From the NCBI GenBank assembly GCA_041288195.1, contig JBGGME010000148.1, positions 1 through 12,985 on the forward strand: 12,985 bases of DNA. The letters are read 5' to 3'. The notes under the pieces were generated by a model that was not told where the DNA came from, did not search any database, and saw nothing but the letters and a program-made list of their open reading frames with translations. Source of the stretch: AWTP1-13 sp041288195. GTDB taxonomy: Bacteria > Pseudomonadota > Alphaproteobacteria > Rhizobiales > Hyphomicrobiaceae. Position 1 is the first letter of the stretch, and the number at the start of each line of letters is the position of its first letter. Below are positions 1 to 6,895 of this stretch, one piece after another. Position numbers and translations under genes: made by a program.

Positions 1-141
1 GGCGCCGCAAGTGCCGTCAGCGTGGTGCGCCTCTTTACGGCAATGGCGCGCGCCCGCCAAATCCGGCGGCCACGCTACGGCGCCGTCACGCAGGGCGCCA
101 TCGGCGGGCTCGGTGTGGCGGCCCTGTTCGAGAGCCTCTAG
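1..141 (+). CDS. C-terminal fragment of a thiolase-like protein
   Basis: Frame 1 is open from the window edge to a TAG at 139-141 and gives 46 residues. They contain GAASAVSVVRLFTAM and later GAVTQGAIGGLGVAALFESL. A small-residue run leading into a hydrophobic helix, then a Gly-rich segment ending in a short hydrophobic strand, is the usual ending of thiolase-fold acyl-CoA enzymes, where the Gly-rich loop carries a late active-site element. The usual thiolase catalytic Cys in that loop is not evident here (GGLGVA replaces the CxGGGxG pattern), so this may be a divergent thiolase-like or SCP-x-type protein. No catalytic residue can be checked in so short a piece. The following gene lies 227 bases downstream and is not obviously in the same unit. 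Confidence 0.45.
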   Translation, partial: GAASAVSVVRLFTAMARARQIRRPRYGAVTQGAIGGLGVAALFESL

Positions 142-286
142 TGTCCTGATCGCGAAATTTCGTCACAGCAAAGCGATGGTGCGGACTTCTCGATCATCAC
201 ACTAGCCGATCCTCCACACCCGCGGTTGCGCAGTGGACTTCTCCCGCCCCAGGGGAAGGCGCTCGGACAGCCTGACGAATCAAGGC

Positions 287-316
287 TTTCTAAGTACGCT
301 TTGGATCGGCTATAGA
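287..316 (+). promoter_or_regulatory. Weak promoter candidate upstream of the acyltransferase-WaaA gene
   Basis: TATAGA at 311-316 within GGCTATAGAG resembles the -10 element common in alphaproteobacteria. The best -35 at a workable spacing is TTTCTA at 287-292 (18-base spacer), which matches TTGACA at only three positions. A start site near 323 would leave a leader of about 45 bases. This is pattern reading only. It is supported by the position in the 142-368 spacer, which otherwise holds nothing I recognise. Confidence 0.22.
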
Positions 317-368
317 GGGCCCGAATCGTTTCCTCACAAGGCTGAGCACGAGCCAGGTACGCCTGCCT

Positions 369-2429
369 ATGGCGAACGCGCAAGACGGCGCACTTATCAA
401 TCGTGTGTTGGGGAGCCTGCTCGCCCGCTACGTCCGCTTCGTGCATCGCACGGCGTGGCAGACGGCGGCCATGACAGAGCAGGTCGACGCCCAGCTCCAG
501 CACTTGCCGTGCATCGTTGGCATGTGGCACGGCCAATTCATGTTGATGCCGCTCATCAAGCCCCCAGGCCCGCGCTATCCAATCGACATCATGCTGGCGC
601 GCCACCGCGACGCGGGCGTTCTGGGCGAGGCGCTGAAGCGTTTCGACATGCAGCTCATTCGGGGGGCGGGCGCCGCCGGCCGCGGCAAGGATCGCGGCGG
701 CAGCCATGCTTACATGGCAGCGGTGCAGGCCCTGCGCGAAGGCCGCGGGGTGGCCATGACTGCCGACGTGCCGGGTGGGCAAGCGCGGCGCGCTGGGCTC
801 GGCATCGTCATGGTTGCGCGCCAGTCGCAGCGGCCGATCCTGCCCGCCGCGATCGCCACCACACGCTTCATCACGCTCAACACCTGGAGCCGGATGACGA
901 TCAACCTGCCCTTCTCGGGGCTGGGCTTCGCCGTCGGCCCGATGGTGAGCGTGCCTCGCGATGCGAGCAACGAGGACCTCGAGCGCTACCGCCGCGACGT
1001 CGAGGCGTCCCTCAACTGGGCGACCGAGCAGGCCTACGCCCGCGCCGGCGCGGACCATCGCCGCGTCACGCCCGGCTACCGGCCTCCGCGCAGCAACGAG
1101 CCGGGCCTGCGGCTCAAGGCCTATCGCGCCTTCACCAGCCTGGCCCGCCCGGTGGCGCCCCTTCTGCTCGGGATGCGCGAGCGGCGCGGCAAGGAGGAGC
1201 CGCAACGGCGCAACGAGCGGCTCGGTCGCCCGAGCGTTCCGCGCCCCGCGGGGCGGCTCGCCTGGTTCCACGCTGCCAGCGTCGGCGAGACCACCGCCAT
1301 CCTCCCGCTCATCTCGCAGCTCGCGGAGCTGCGCCCCGGCCTGTCGTTCCTGCTCACGACCGGCACGGTGACCTCGGCCCACCTCGCCGAGCAGCGCATG
1401 GGCCCGCGCACCATCCATCAGTACGCGCCGCTCGACGCGCCCGAGTACGTCTCGGGCTTCCTCGATCACTGGCGCCCCGACCTGGCCGTCCTCACCGAAT
1501 CCGAGATCTGGCCCAACCTGATCCTGGAGAGCTCGCGCCGCCGCGTTCCGCTGGTGCTCATCAATGCCCGCATGACGAAGCGCTCGTTCCGGCGCTGGCG
1601 GCGCAATCTGGGCGTTGCCCACCCGCTGTTCAGCCGCTTCCAGCTGGTGCTGGCGCAGAACGAGGGCCTCGCCCGCCGGTTCACCGCGCTCGGCGCGCCG
1701 AGCACGATCGCCGCCGGCAACCTCAAGATCGATGCCCCCCCGCCGCCGGTCGATGCAGTCGAGCTCGAGCGTCTGCGGCCGGCGCTCGGCGGCCGCTCGC
1801 TGCTGATCGCCGCCAGCACGCACGACGGCGAGGACCCCATCATCGCCGACGCCCACCGCGCGCTCGCCCAGAGCGTCCCCAATCTCTGCACCATCATCGC
1901 CCCACGCCACCCGGAGCGCGGCGGCGCCATCGCCGAGATGCTCGAGGGTCGCGGCTTCAAGGTAGCCCGGCGCTCGCTCGGCGCCCTGCCGGAGCCCGAA
2001 AGCGACGCCTACATCGCCGACACCATCGGCGAGCTCGGCATGCTCTACAAGCTGGGGCCGGTGGCGTTCATCGGCGGCTCGCTGGTCGACCGCGGTGGGC
2101 AGAACCCGATCGAGGCCGTGCGCCAGGGTGCGGCCGTGCTGGTCGGCCCGCACTGGCAGAACTTCGGCGACACCTACAGCGCCCTCATCAACAACCGCGG
2201 CGCCATCGTCGTGCGCTCGGCCGAGGAGATCGCCAGCGCTGCCGGCAGGCTGCTGGGCGACGAGGCCGAGCTCGGCGGCATGCGCAGCCGCGCCAGCGCC
2301 GCGCTCTCCACCATCTCGGGCGCCCTGCCGCGCACCATCGAGGCGCTGCTCGAGTACCTGCCGAGCGAGGAGAGCCTCCAGGCCGGCTTGCCCAAGGACC
2401 TCGAAAAAGGCCTGGCGCGTGCCTCTTGA
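369..2429 (+). CDS. waaA: Fused DUF374/LpxJ-like acyltransferase and Kdo transferase (WaaA)
   Basis: One uninterrupted 686-residue frame holds two enzymes normally encoded separately. Residues about 1-230 match the DUF374 lysophospholipid-acyltransferase-like family: WHG at 53-55, an HRD motif at 79-81 in the acceptor-site region, and the TADVPGG segment near 131-137 followed by a strand ending in PILPAA. DUF374 includes LpxJ, a late lipid A acyltransferase. Residues about 245-686 are a complete 3-deoxy-D-manno-octulosonic acid transferase: HAASVGE at 301-307 with the catalytic Glu307, ESEIWPN at 377-383, NARMTKRS at 399-406, STHDGED near 482, RHPER near 512, GGQNPIEA near 575 and GPHWQNF near 592. 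The WaaA part moves Kdo from CMP-Kdo to lipid IVA at the inner membrane. The ATG at 369 has only a weak CAGG 11 bases upstream. lpxK follows with an 11-base overlap. The fusion shows no stop, ribosome site or start between its halves, so two separate genes are unlikely unless there is a sequencing error. Confidence 0.9.
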   Translation: MANAQDGALINRVLGSLLARYVRFVHRTAWQTAAMTEQVDAQLQHLPCIVGMWHGQFMLMPLIKPPGPRYPIDIMLARHRDAGVLGEALKRFDMQLIRGAGAAGRGKDRGGSHAYMAAVQALREGRGVAMTADVPGGQARRAGLGIVMVARQSQRPILPAAIATTRFITLNTWSRMTINLPFSGLGFAVGPMVSVPRDASNEDLERYRRDVEASLNWATEQAYARAGADHRRVTPGYRPPRSNEPGLRLKAYRAFTSLARPVAPLLLGMRERRGKEEPQRRNERLGRPSVPRPAGRLAWFHAASVGETTAILPLISQLAELRPGLSFLLTTGTVTSAHLAEQRMGPRTIHQYAPLDAPEYVSGFLDHWRPDLAVLTESEIWPNLILESSRRRVPLVLINARMTKRSFRRWRRNLGVAHPLFSRFQLVLAQNEGLARRFTALGAPSTIAAGNLKIDAPPPPVDAVELERLRPALGGRSLLIAASTHDGEDPIIADAHRALAQSVPNLCTIIAPRHPERGGAIAEMLEGRGFKVARRSLGALPEPESDAYIADTIGELGMLYKLGPVAFIGGSLVDRGGQNPIEAVRQGAAVLVGPHWQNFGDTYSALINNRGAIVVRSAEEIASAAGRLLGDEAELGGMRSRASAALSTISGALPRTIEALLEYLPSEESLQAGLPKDLEKGLARAS

Positions 2430-3447
2430 CGAGCCGGCTTGGTGGTATCGCGATCCCCCGAGCGGCATTGCCAAGGTCCTGCGCCCGATCGCGGCGCTGT
2501 ACGCTCATGCCGCCGTCGCGCGCTACCATCGCGCCAGCCCCTACCGCTCGCGCCTGCCCGTGGTCTGCGTCGGCAACTTCACCGCCGGCGGCGCCGGCAA
2601 GACGCCGCTGGTCATCGAGCTGTCGCGCCGCCTGAAGGCTGCCGGCCATGAGCCCGTCACGCTGACGCGCGGCTATGGCGGGCGGCTCGCCGGTCCCTAC
2701 TGGGTGACCGCCAACAGCGACGCTGCACGCGACGTCGGCGACGAGGCGCTGCTGCTGGCCCGCGCCGCGCCCACCCTCGTTGCCCGCGACCGCCAGGCCG
2801 GCGCCCGCGCCATCGAGAGCGGGCCCAATCCCTGCACCGTCATCGTCATGGACGACGGCCTGCAGAACCCCTCGCTCGCCAAGGACCTGACGATCGCCGT
2901 CATCGATGGGGCGCGCGGCATCGGCAATGGCCTCGCGATTCCCGCCGGGCCGCTGCGAGCGCCGCTCGACTTTCAGCTCGAGATCACCGATGCCATCCTC
3001 GTCAACGGCGGCGAGGCCGACGCCCCCGTCGCCGAGTGGCTGCGGCACCGCTTCGTCGGCTCCGTGCTGCGCGCGAGCGTGACGCCGGCGGAGGACAGCG
3101 GCTGGCTCAAAGACCAGCGCGTGGTCGCCTGGGCCGGCATCGCCGCGCCGCAACGCTTCTTCGCGATGCTGCGCTCGCTCGGTGCCGAGGTGGTGGAAAC
3201 CATTCCCTTCCGCGACCACCAGTGGCTAGAGGAGAGCGACGCCCGCCGCCTGCTCGAGCTCGCCGAGCAGCATCGTGCCACGCTGGTCACGACCGCCAAG
3301 GACATGGCGCGGCTCTCCGGCGCTTCCGGCCTGCCGGCTCGGCTCGCCGCGGCCTCCCGCGTGCTCGAGATCGCCCTCTCGCTCCCCGAGCCCGACGCCG
3401 ACCGCCTGATGTCCCTGATCGACACCGCGCTGACAACGCGGCGGTAG
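2419..3447 (+). CDS. lpxK: Tetraacyldisaccharide 4'-kinase LpxK
   Basis: LpxK phosphorylates the 4' position of the tetraacyldisaccharide to give lipid IVA, the acceptor for WaaA. The 342-residue product has the family length. It starts with a hydrophobic/amphipathic N-terminal helix (about 16-36) that seats it on the inner membrane. It then has the Walker A loop GNFTAGGAGKT at 52-62, the RGYGG segment at 84-88, the DDGLQN motif at 145-150 and, further on, FRDHQW and TTAKDMARL, all LpxK signatures. I chose the GTG at 2419 because AAAAGG ends 8 bases before it and because the resulting WWYR start resembles other LpxK N-termini. The frame is open further upstream, but that stretch only overlaps the waaA domain. 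The 11-base overlap with the waaA stop suggests translational coupling of two successive pathway steps. Confidence 0.93.
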   Translation: MPLDEPAWWYRDPPSGIAKVLRPIAALYAHAAVARYHRASPYRSRLPVVCVGNFTAGGAGKTPLVIELSRRLKAAGHEPVTLTRGYGGRLAGPYWVTANSDAARDVGDEALLLARAAPTLVARDRQAGARAIESGPNPCTVIVMDDGLQNPSLAKDLTIAVIDGARGIGNGLAIPAGPLRAPLDFQLEITDAILVNGGEADAPVAEWLRHRFVGSVLRASVTPAEDSGWLKDQRVVAWAGIAAPQRFFAMLRSLGAEVVETIPFRDHQWLEESDARRLLELAEQHRATLVTTAKDMARLSGASGLPARLAAASRVLEIALSLPEPDADRLMSLIDTALTTRR

Positions 3448-3448
3448 T

Positions 3449-3538
3449 GTCATACCGGGTCTTGTCCCCGGTATCCAGCCATCCGCGAACATTGGTGCAA
3501 GTTGAGGGATGGATCCCGGCGACAAGCGCCGGGATGAC
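3449..3538. repeat. Two-hairpin intergenic palindromic repeat between convergent genes
   Basis: The left arm contains a perfect 8-bp hairpin, ATACCGGG (3452-3459), a 7-base loop, then CCCGGTAT (3467-3474). The right arm contains a second perfect 8-bp hairpin, ATCCCGGC (3513-3520), a 7-base loop, then GCCGGGAT (3528-3535). The outer arms GTCATACCGGG... and ...CCGGGATGAC are also imperfect inverted copies of each other (3449-3484 against 3507-3538), so the whole unit could form a cruciform. Translated, it gives the VIPALVAGIHPS-type peptide often seen as spurious coding sequence in Rhizobiales, which marks it as a dispersed genomic repeat. It fills almost the whole gap between the lpxK stop and the DUF2093 stop. 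It could act as a two-way transcription end, although no T-tract follows the hairpins. Confidence 0.8.
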
Positions 3539-3543
3539 CGCGG

Positions 3544-3774
3544 TTACTTCTTCGCGCGCGCCTTGACGGTGCGGTGGCGCTCGAAGGAAAGCTCGGCGCT
3601 GGAGTAGGCCTCCTGCAGCTCGACGCTCCAGTAGCGCAGGTCGGGCAGCATGATCGGCTCGCCGGTCACCGCGCAGCGCACGAAATCGCCGGGCGACAGC
3701 ACCTGGAACTCGCCGTCCAGGTATCTGAGCCGTGCTTCGCCCTTGAGGCCGAGCAGCTTCTCGAACCTGTTCAT
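3544..3774 (-). CDS. DUF2093 family small protein
   Basis: The predicted 76-residue product starts MNRFEKLLG and includes the segments YLDGEFQVLSPGDFV, CAVTGEPI and LRYWSVELQEAY. These match the small DUF2093 family of alphaproteobacteria, which has no established function. CAVTGEPIML followed by LRYW suggests a compact beta-rich fold, and a single Cys gives no metal site. The ATG at 3774 has CAGGG immediately upstream and AGGAAG about 13 bases upstream. An in-frame ATG 15 codons earlier would add a non-conserved stretch, so I reject it. The gene lies downstream of xseA on the same strand and end-to-end with lpxK, an order I recall as common in Rhizobiales. The ending KARAKK is basic. Confidence 0.82.
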   Translation of the reverse strand: MNRFEKLLGLKGEARLRYLDGEFQVLSPGDFVRCAVTGEPIMLPDLRYWSVELQEAYSSAELSFERHRTVKARAKK

Positions 3775-3876
3775 GCCCTGATCGTTCTTCCTCGAACCCT
3801 CGCTGCAACGCGCCAGCATACAGATCGCGCCGCGCCGGCGCCAGTAGAGGTGTCCGCCACCACGCAGTCCGACACC

Positions 3877-5505
3877 CTAGAACAATGAGCCCTGCCCGCC
3901 ACCTCTAGTCTCCGTCCTCTTGCGGGGCAGAGCGCTCGCACGAGCGGGTGCATCGGCCTCGACGCTCTTGGAGGCAGACTTGCCCAGCGCCTGGGCATCG
4001 AGGTGGCCGTCGCCAAGCTCGATGTCGAGGCGCTGGCCCGGGATGATCTGCTCGACCGAGCGCAGCGTGCGCCCCTCGCCGTCGCGCACCAGCGCATAGC
4101 CGCGCTTGAGCACGCCCTGGTAGCTGAGCGAGGCGAGCAGCTTGCCGCAGCCGTCGAGATGACGGCTATGGGCGACGAGACGCGCCGCGATCGACTGCCG
4201 CGCGCGTCCTTGCAGCGCCTCGAGGCGCTCGGCGCAGCGAGACACGCGCACGCGGATCGGCTGCGGGCTCAAGCGTCCGGCGACGCGTTCGAGCCGCGCG
4301 CGACGCGGCGCGATGCGGCGATCGAGCGCGGTCTGCGCGCGATGTCCCATAGCCTCCAGCCGATCGCGCGTGCGGGAGAGACGCGCCTCCAGCAGCCGCG
4401 GCTGCAAGCGCGCCGACGAGCGCACCAGGCGATCGCCGTGACGGCGCGTGTTCTCCCGCAGCGCGCGGCCGAGCCGCCGGTCCACCGCATCGAATCTCTG
4501 ACGCGGCAGGGCCAGCAGGTCGCTCCGGCGCGGCAGCCCGCGCGCGGCGGCCCGCAGGTGGGCGCGCATGCTCTCCAGCGCGCGGCGCGCGGCCGTGCCG
4601 AGGCGCAGGCCGAGCTTGGCCGTCTGCTCGACCAGCTCGCCGTGCTTGGGCACCGCCCATTCCGCAGCCTTGGTGGGAGTGGGCGCGCGCGCATCGGCGG
4701 CAAGGTCGATAAGCGTCCAGTCGGTCTCGTGGCCGACGGCGGAGATGAGCGGGATGGCGCTCCCGGCGGCGGCCCGCACGACGATCTCCTCGTTGAAGCC
4801 CCACAGGTCCTCGAGGCTGCCGCCGCCGCGCGCCACGATCAGCACGTCCGGCCGCGGCAGCGGCCCGCCCGCCGGCAGCGCATTGAAGCCGCGGATGGCG
4901 GCCGCCACCTCCGCCGCGCAAGTGTCACCCTGCACCCGGACTGGCCACAGCACGACGCGGACCGGGAAGCGCTCGTCGAAGCCGTGCAGCATGTCACGGA
5001 TGACGGCCCCCGTCGGCGAGGTGACGAGGCCCACGACCCGCGGCAGGAACGGCAGCCGCTTCTTGCGCGCGTCCTCGAACAGGCCCTCGGCGGCGAGCTT
5101 CCTCTTGCGCTCCTCCAGCAGCGCCATCAGCGCCCCGACGCCCGCCGGCTCCAGCGCGTCGATGACGATCTGGTAGGTCGACTTGCCCGGATAGGACGTG
5201 ATGCGCCCCGTCGCGATAACCTCGAGCCCCTCGGCCGGCTTGAAGCGCAAGCCCTGCACCGTGGTGCGCCAGATCACGGCGTCGATCTTGGCCTTGTCGT
5301 CCTTGAGGCCGAAATAGCAGTGGCCGGAGGCATGCGGGCCGCGAAAGCCCGAGATCTCGCCCCGCAGGCGCACGTAGCCGTAGGCGCCCTCCAGCGTGCG
5401 CTTGATGGCGCCGGACAGCTCCGACACCGAGTATTCCGGGAGATTGGCGCCTACCTTCGCGTCCGGCGGGACGGTCTGGCGGGCGGCGCGCACGGGTTCT
5501 GCCAA
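3877..5505 (-). CDS. xseA: Exodeoxyribonuclease VII large subunit XseA
   Basis: XseA is the large, catalytic subunit of exonuclease VII, which degrades single-stranded DNA to short oligonucleotides in repair together with XseB; no xseB lies in this window. The N-terminal OB fold carries EYSVSELSGA (24-33 from the chosen start) and CYFGLKDD (about 63-70). The catalytic domain shows ARGGGSLEDLW (about 226-236), GHETDW (about 258) and ARAPTPTKAAE (about 272-282). An Arg/Leu/Ala-rich helical stretch of about 150 residues fits the family's coiled-coil arm. The protein ends with the conserved LKRGYALV region and a charged tail to GQGSLF. The start is uncertain. TTG at 5505 has GAGG with a 7-base spacer. 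GTG at 5532 has GAGG only 2 bases away. An ATG at 5628 would overlap the divergent purD start. DUF2093 lies downstream with a gap of about 100 bases. Confidence 0.92.
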   Translation of the reverse strand: MAEPVRAARQTVPPDAKVGANLPEYSVSELSGAIKRTLEGAYGYVRLRGEISGFRGPHASGHCYFGLKDDKAKIDAVIWRTTVQGLRFKPAEGLEVIATGRITSYPGKSTYQIVIDALEPAGVGALMALLEERKRKLAAEGLFEDARKKRLPFLPRVVGLVTSPTGAVIRDMLHGFDERFPVRVVLWPVRVQGDTCAAEVAAAIRGFNALPAGGPLPRPDVLIVARGGGSLEDLWGFNEEIVVRAAAGSAIPLISAVGHETDWTLIDLAADARAPTPTKAAEWAVPKHGELVEQTAKLGLRLGTAARRALESMRAHLRAAARGLPRRSDLLALPRQRFDAVDRRLGRALRENTRRHGDRLVRSSARLQPRLLEARLSRTRDRLEAMGHRAQTALDRRIAPRRARLERVAGRLSPQPIRVRVSRCAERLEALQGRARQSIAARLVAHSRHLDGCGKLLASLSYQGVLKRGYALVRDGEGRTLRSVEQIIPGQRLDIELGDGHLDAQALGKSASKSVEADAPARASALPRKRTETRGGGQGSLF

Positions 5506-5533
5506 CAGCTTGCCTCGGGCTTTGAACGGCACT

Positions 5534-5553
5534 ACCTCAATGATACATGAGGT
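5534..5553. promoter_or_regulatory. Inverted repeat between divergent xseA and purD
   Basis: ACCTCA (5534-5539) and TGAGGT (5548-5553) are perfect 6-base inverted arms around 8 bases. They sit in the short interval between the two divergent starts. The site could be an operator half-site pair or a small hairpin at the 5' end of the xseA message. I recognise no known regulator motif (a PurR-type box is not evident), so the role is unassigned and chance is possible. Confidence 0.22.
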
Positions 5554-5611
5554 GGGCCGCGCGGGGCCAACCCATGCCGCACTTTCCAGAGCTTTTGCGG
5601 GGATATCGTTG

Positions 5612-6895
5612 ATGAATGTCCTCCTCATCGGGTCCGGCGGGCGCGAGCACTCGCTTGCCTGGGCGATCTCTGCGAGCCCGCTGCTCGGCGCCCTCTACTG
5701 CGCGCCCGGCAATGCCGGCATCGGCGAGGTGGCCGAGTGCGTCGACCTCGACGTGACCGACCATGCCGCCGTCGTGCGCTTCAGCCGCGAGCGCGACATC
5801 GCGCTGGTCGTGATCGGCCCGGAGGCGCCGCTGGTGGCGGGCCTCGCCGACGATCTCGCCGCCGCCAGGATCAAGGTGTTCGGCCCCTCCAAGGCCGCCG
5901 CCCAGCTCGAGGGCTCGAAGGGCTTCACCAAGGACCTCTGCCGCGAGCACGGCATTCCGACGGGCGCCTACGGCCGCTTCTCGGACGCAAGGTCGGCGAA
6001 GGCGTATCTCGCAAGCCAGAAGACCCCGATCGTCGTCAAGGCCGACGGCCTCGCCGCCGGCAAGGGCGTGGTGATCGCCGAGACGTTGGCGCAGGCGGAA
6101 GCCGCCGTCGACGCCTGCTTCGCCGGCACCTTCGGGGCCGCCGGCGCCGAGATCGTCATCGAGGAGTTCCTCGAGGGCGAGGAGGCGAGCGTCTTTGCCC
6201 TCGTCGACGGCAGGAGCGTGCTCCCCCTCGCCAGCGCCCAGGACCACAAGCGCGTCGGCGACGGCGATACCGGCCCCAACACGGGCGGCATGGGCGCCTA
6301 CTCGCCGGCCCCCGTCATGACGCCCGAGATGACGGCGCGGGTGATGGACGAGATCATCCGCCCGACCGTGCAGGCGATGGCCGCGCGCGGCACACCCTAC
6401 AAAGGCGTGCTGTACCTCGGCGTCATGATCACGAAGGACGGCCCCAGGCTCTACGAGTACAACGTGCGCTTCGGCGATCCCGAGTGCCAGGTGCTGATGC
6501 TGCGCCTCAAGTCCGACCTGCTCGCCGCATTGCTCGCCACCGCGGACGGCGTGCTCGAGACGTTCGACCTGCGCTGGCACGATGATCCGGCACTCACCAT
6601 CGTCATGGCGAGCAAGGGCTATCCGGGCAGCTATGCCAGCGGCACGGAAATCCGCGGCCTCGATGCCGCGCGCGGCATCGAGGGCGTCGAGATCTTCCAT
6701 GCCGGCACCCGCCAGGAGGGCGACAGGGTGCTCGCCGCCGGCGGCCGCGTCCTCAACGTCACGGCGCGCGGGCGTACCGTCGCCGAGGCCAAGGCACGCG
6801 CCGAGGAGGCGATCGCCAAAATCGACTGGCCCGACGGCTTCCACCGTACGGACATCGGCTGGCGGGCGATCGCGCGCGAGAAGGCCCGCGCATGA
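5612..6895 (+). CDS. purD: Phosphoribosylamine-glycine ligase PurD
   Basis: PurD (GAR synthetase) joins phosphoribosylamine and glycine with ATP in step two of de novo purine synthesis, in the cytosol. The 427-residue product matches the family length. The N-terminal nucleotide-fold signature is LLIGSGGREHSLAW (4-17), followed by APGNAG near 31. The ATP-grasp domain shows KADGLAAGKGVV, EFLEGEEAS, the family hallmark DHKRVGDGDTGPNTGGMGAY, and NVRFGDPECQ with metal-binding residues. The ATG at 5612 follows GGGGA with an 8-base spacer and gives the canonical MNVLLIGSGG start. The frame upstream of it is open but not conserved. purD diverges from xseA, and its stop overlaps the next gene as ATGA, making it first in a four-gene unit. 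Confidence 0.96.
   Translation: MNVLLIGSGGREHSLAWAISASPLLGALYCAPGNAGIGEVAECVDLDVTDHAAVVRFSRERDIALVVIGPEAPLVAGLADDLAAARIKVFGPSKAAAQLEGSKGFTKDLCREHGIPTGAYGRFSDARSAKAYLASQKTPIVVKADGLAAGKGVVIAETLAQAEAAVDACFAGTFGAAGAEIVIEEFLEGEEASVFALVDGRSVLPLASAQDHKRVGDGDTGPNTGGMGAYSPAPVMTPEMTARVMDEIIRPTVQAMAARGTPYKGVLYLGVMITKDGPRLYEYNVRFGDPECQVLMLRLKSDLLAALLATADGVLETFDLRWHDDPALTIVMASKGYPGSYASGTEIRGLDAARGIEGVEIFHAGTRQEGDRVLAAGGRVLNVTARGRTVAEAKARAEEAIAKIDWPDGFHRTDIGWRAIAREKARA

Noticed and set aside
1090..1200. A hidden separate start for waaA, making two genes instead of a fusion
   Set aside because: No stop interrupts the frame. No start with a ribosome site lies near the junction, and the WaaA N-terminus continues directly from the first domain.
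138..2474. A 778-codon open frame on the minus strand opposite waaA/lpxK, and a similar long + frame at 233-2635
   Set aside because: They are products of GC-rich codon bias. Translations are Arg/Ala/Gly-rich without recognisable domains, while the frame at 369-2429 carries all the enzyme motifs.
3449..3538. CRISPR array or insertion-sequence ends
   Set aside because: There are only two inverted hairpin units and no regularly spaced direct repeats, transposase gene or target-site duplication, so a dispersed palindromic repeat explains it better.
3849..3876. GGTGTC/GACACC inverted repeat just after the xseA stop as a terminator
   Set aside because: The 6-bp stem has a 16-base loop and no T-tract, which is too weak to call.
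4003..5550. A 515-codon + strand frame opposite xseA
   Set aside because: Its translation has no family motifs, and the minus strand encodes complete XseA motifs.
5537..6844. A 435-codon minus-strand frame opposite purD
   Set aside because: It lies wholly antisense to a well-conserved purD and its composition is typical of a shadow frame.
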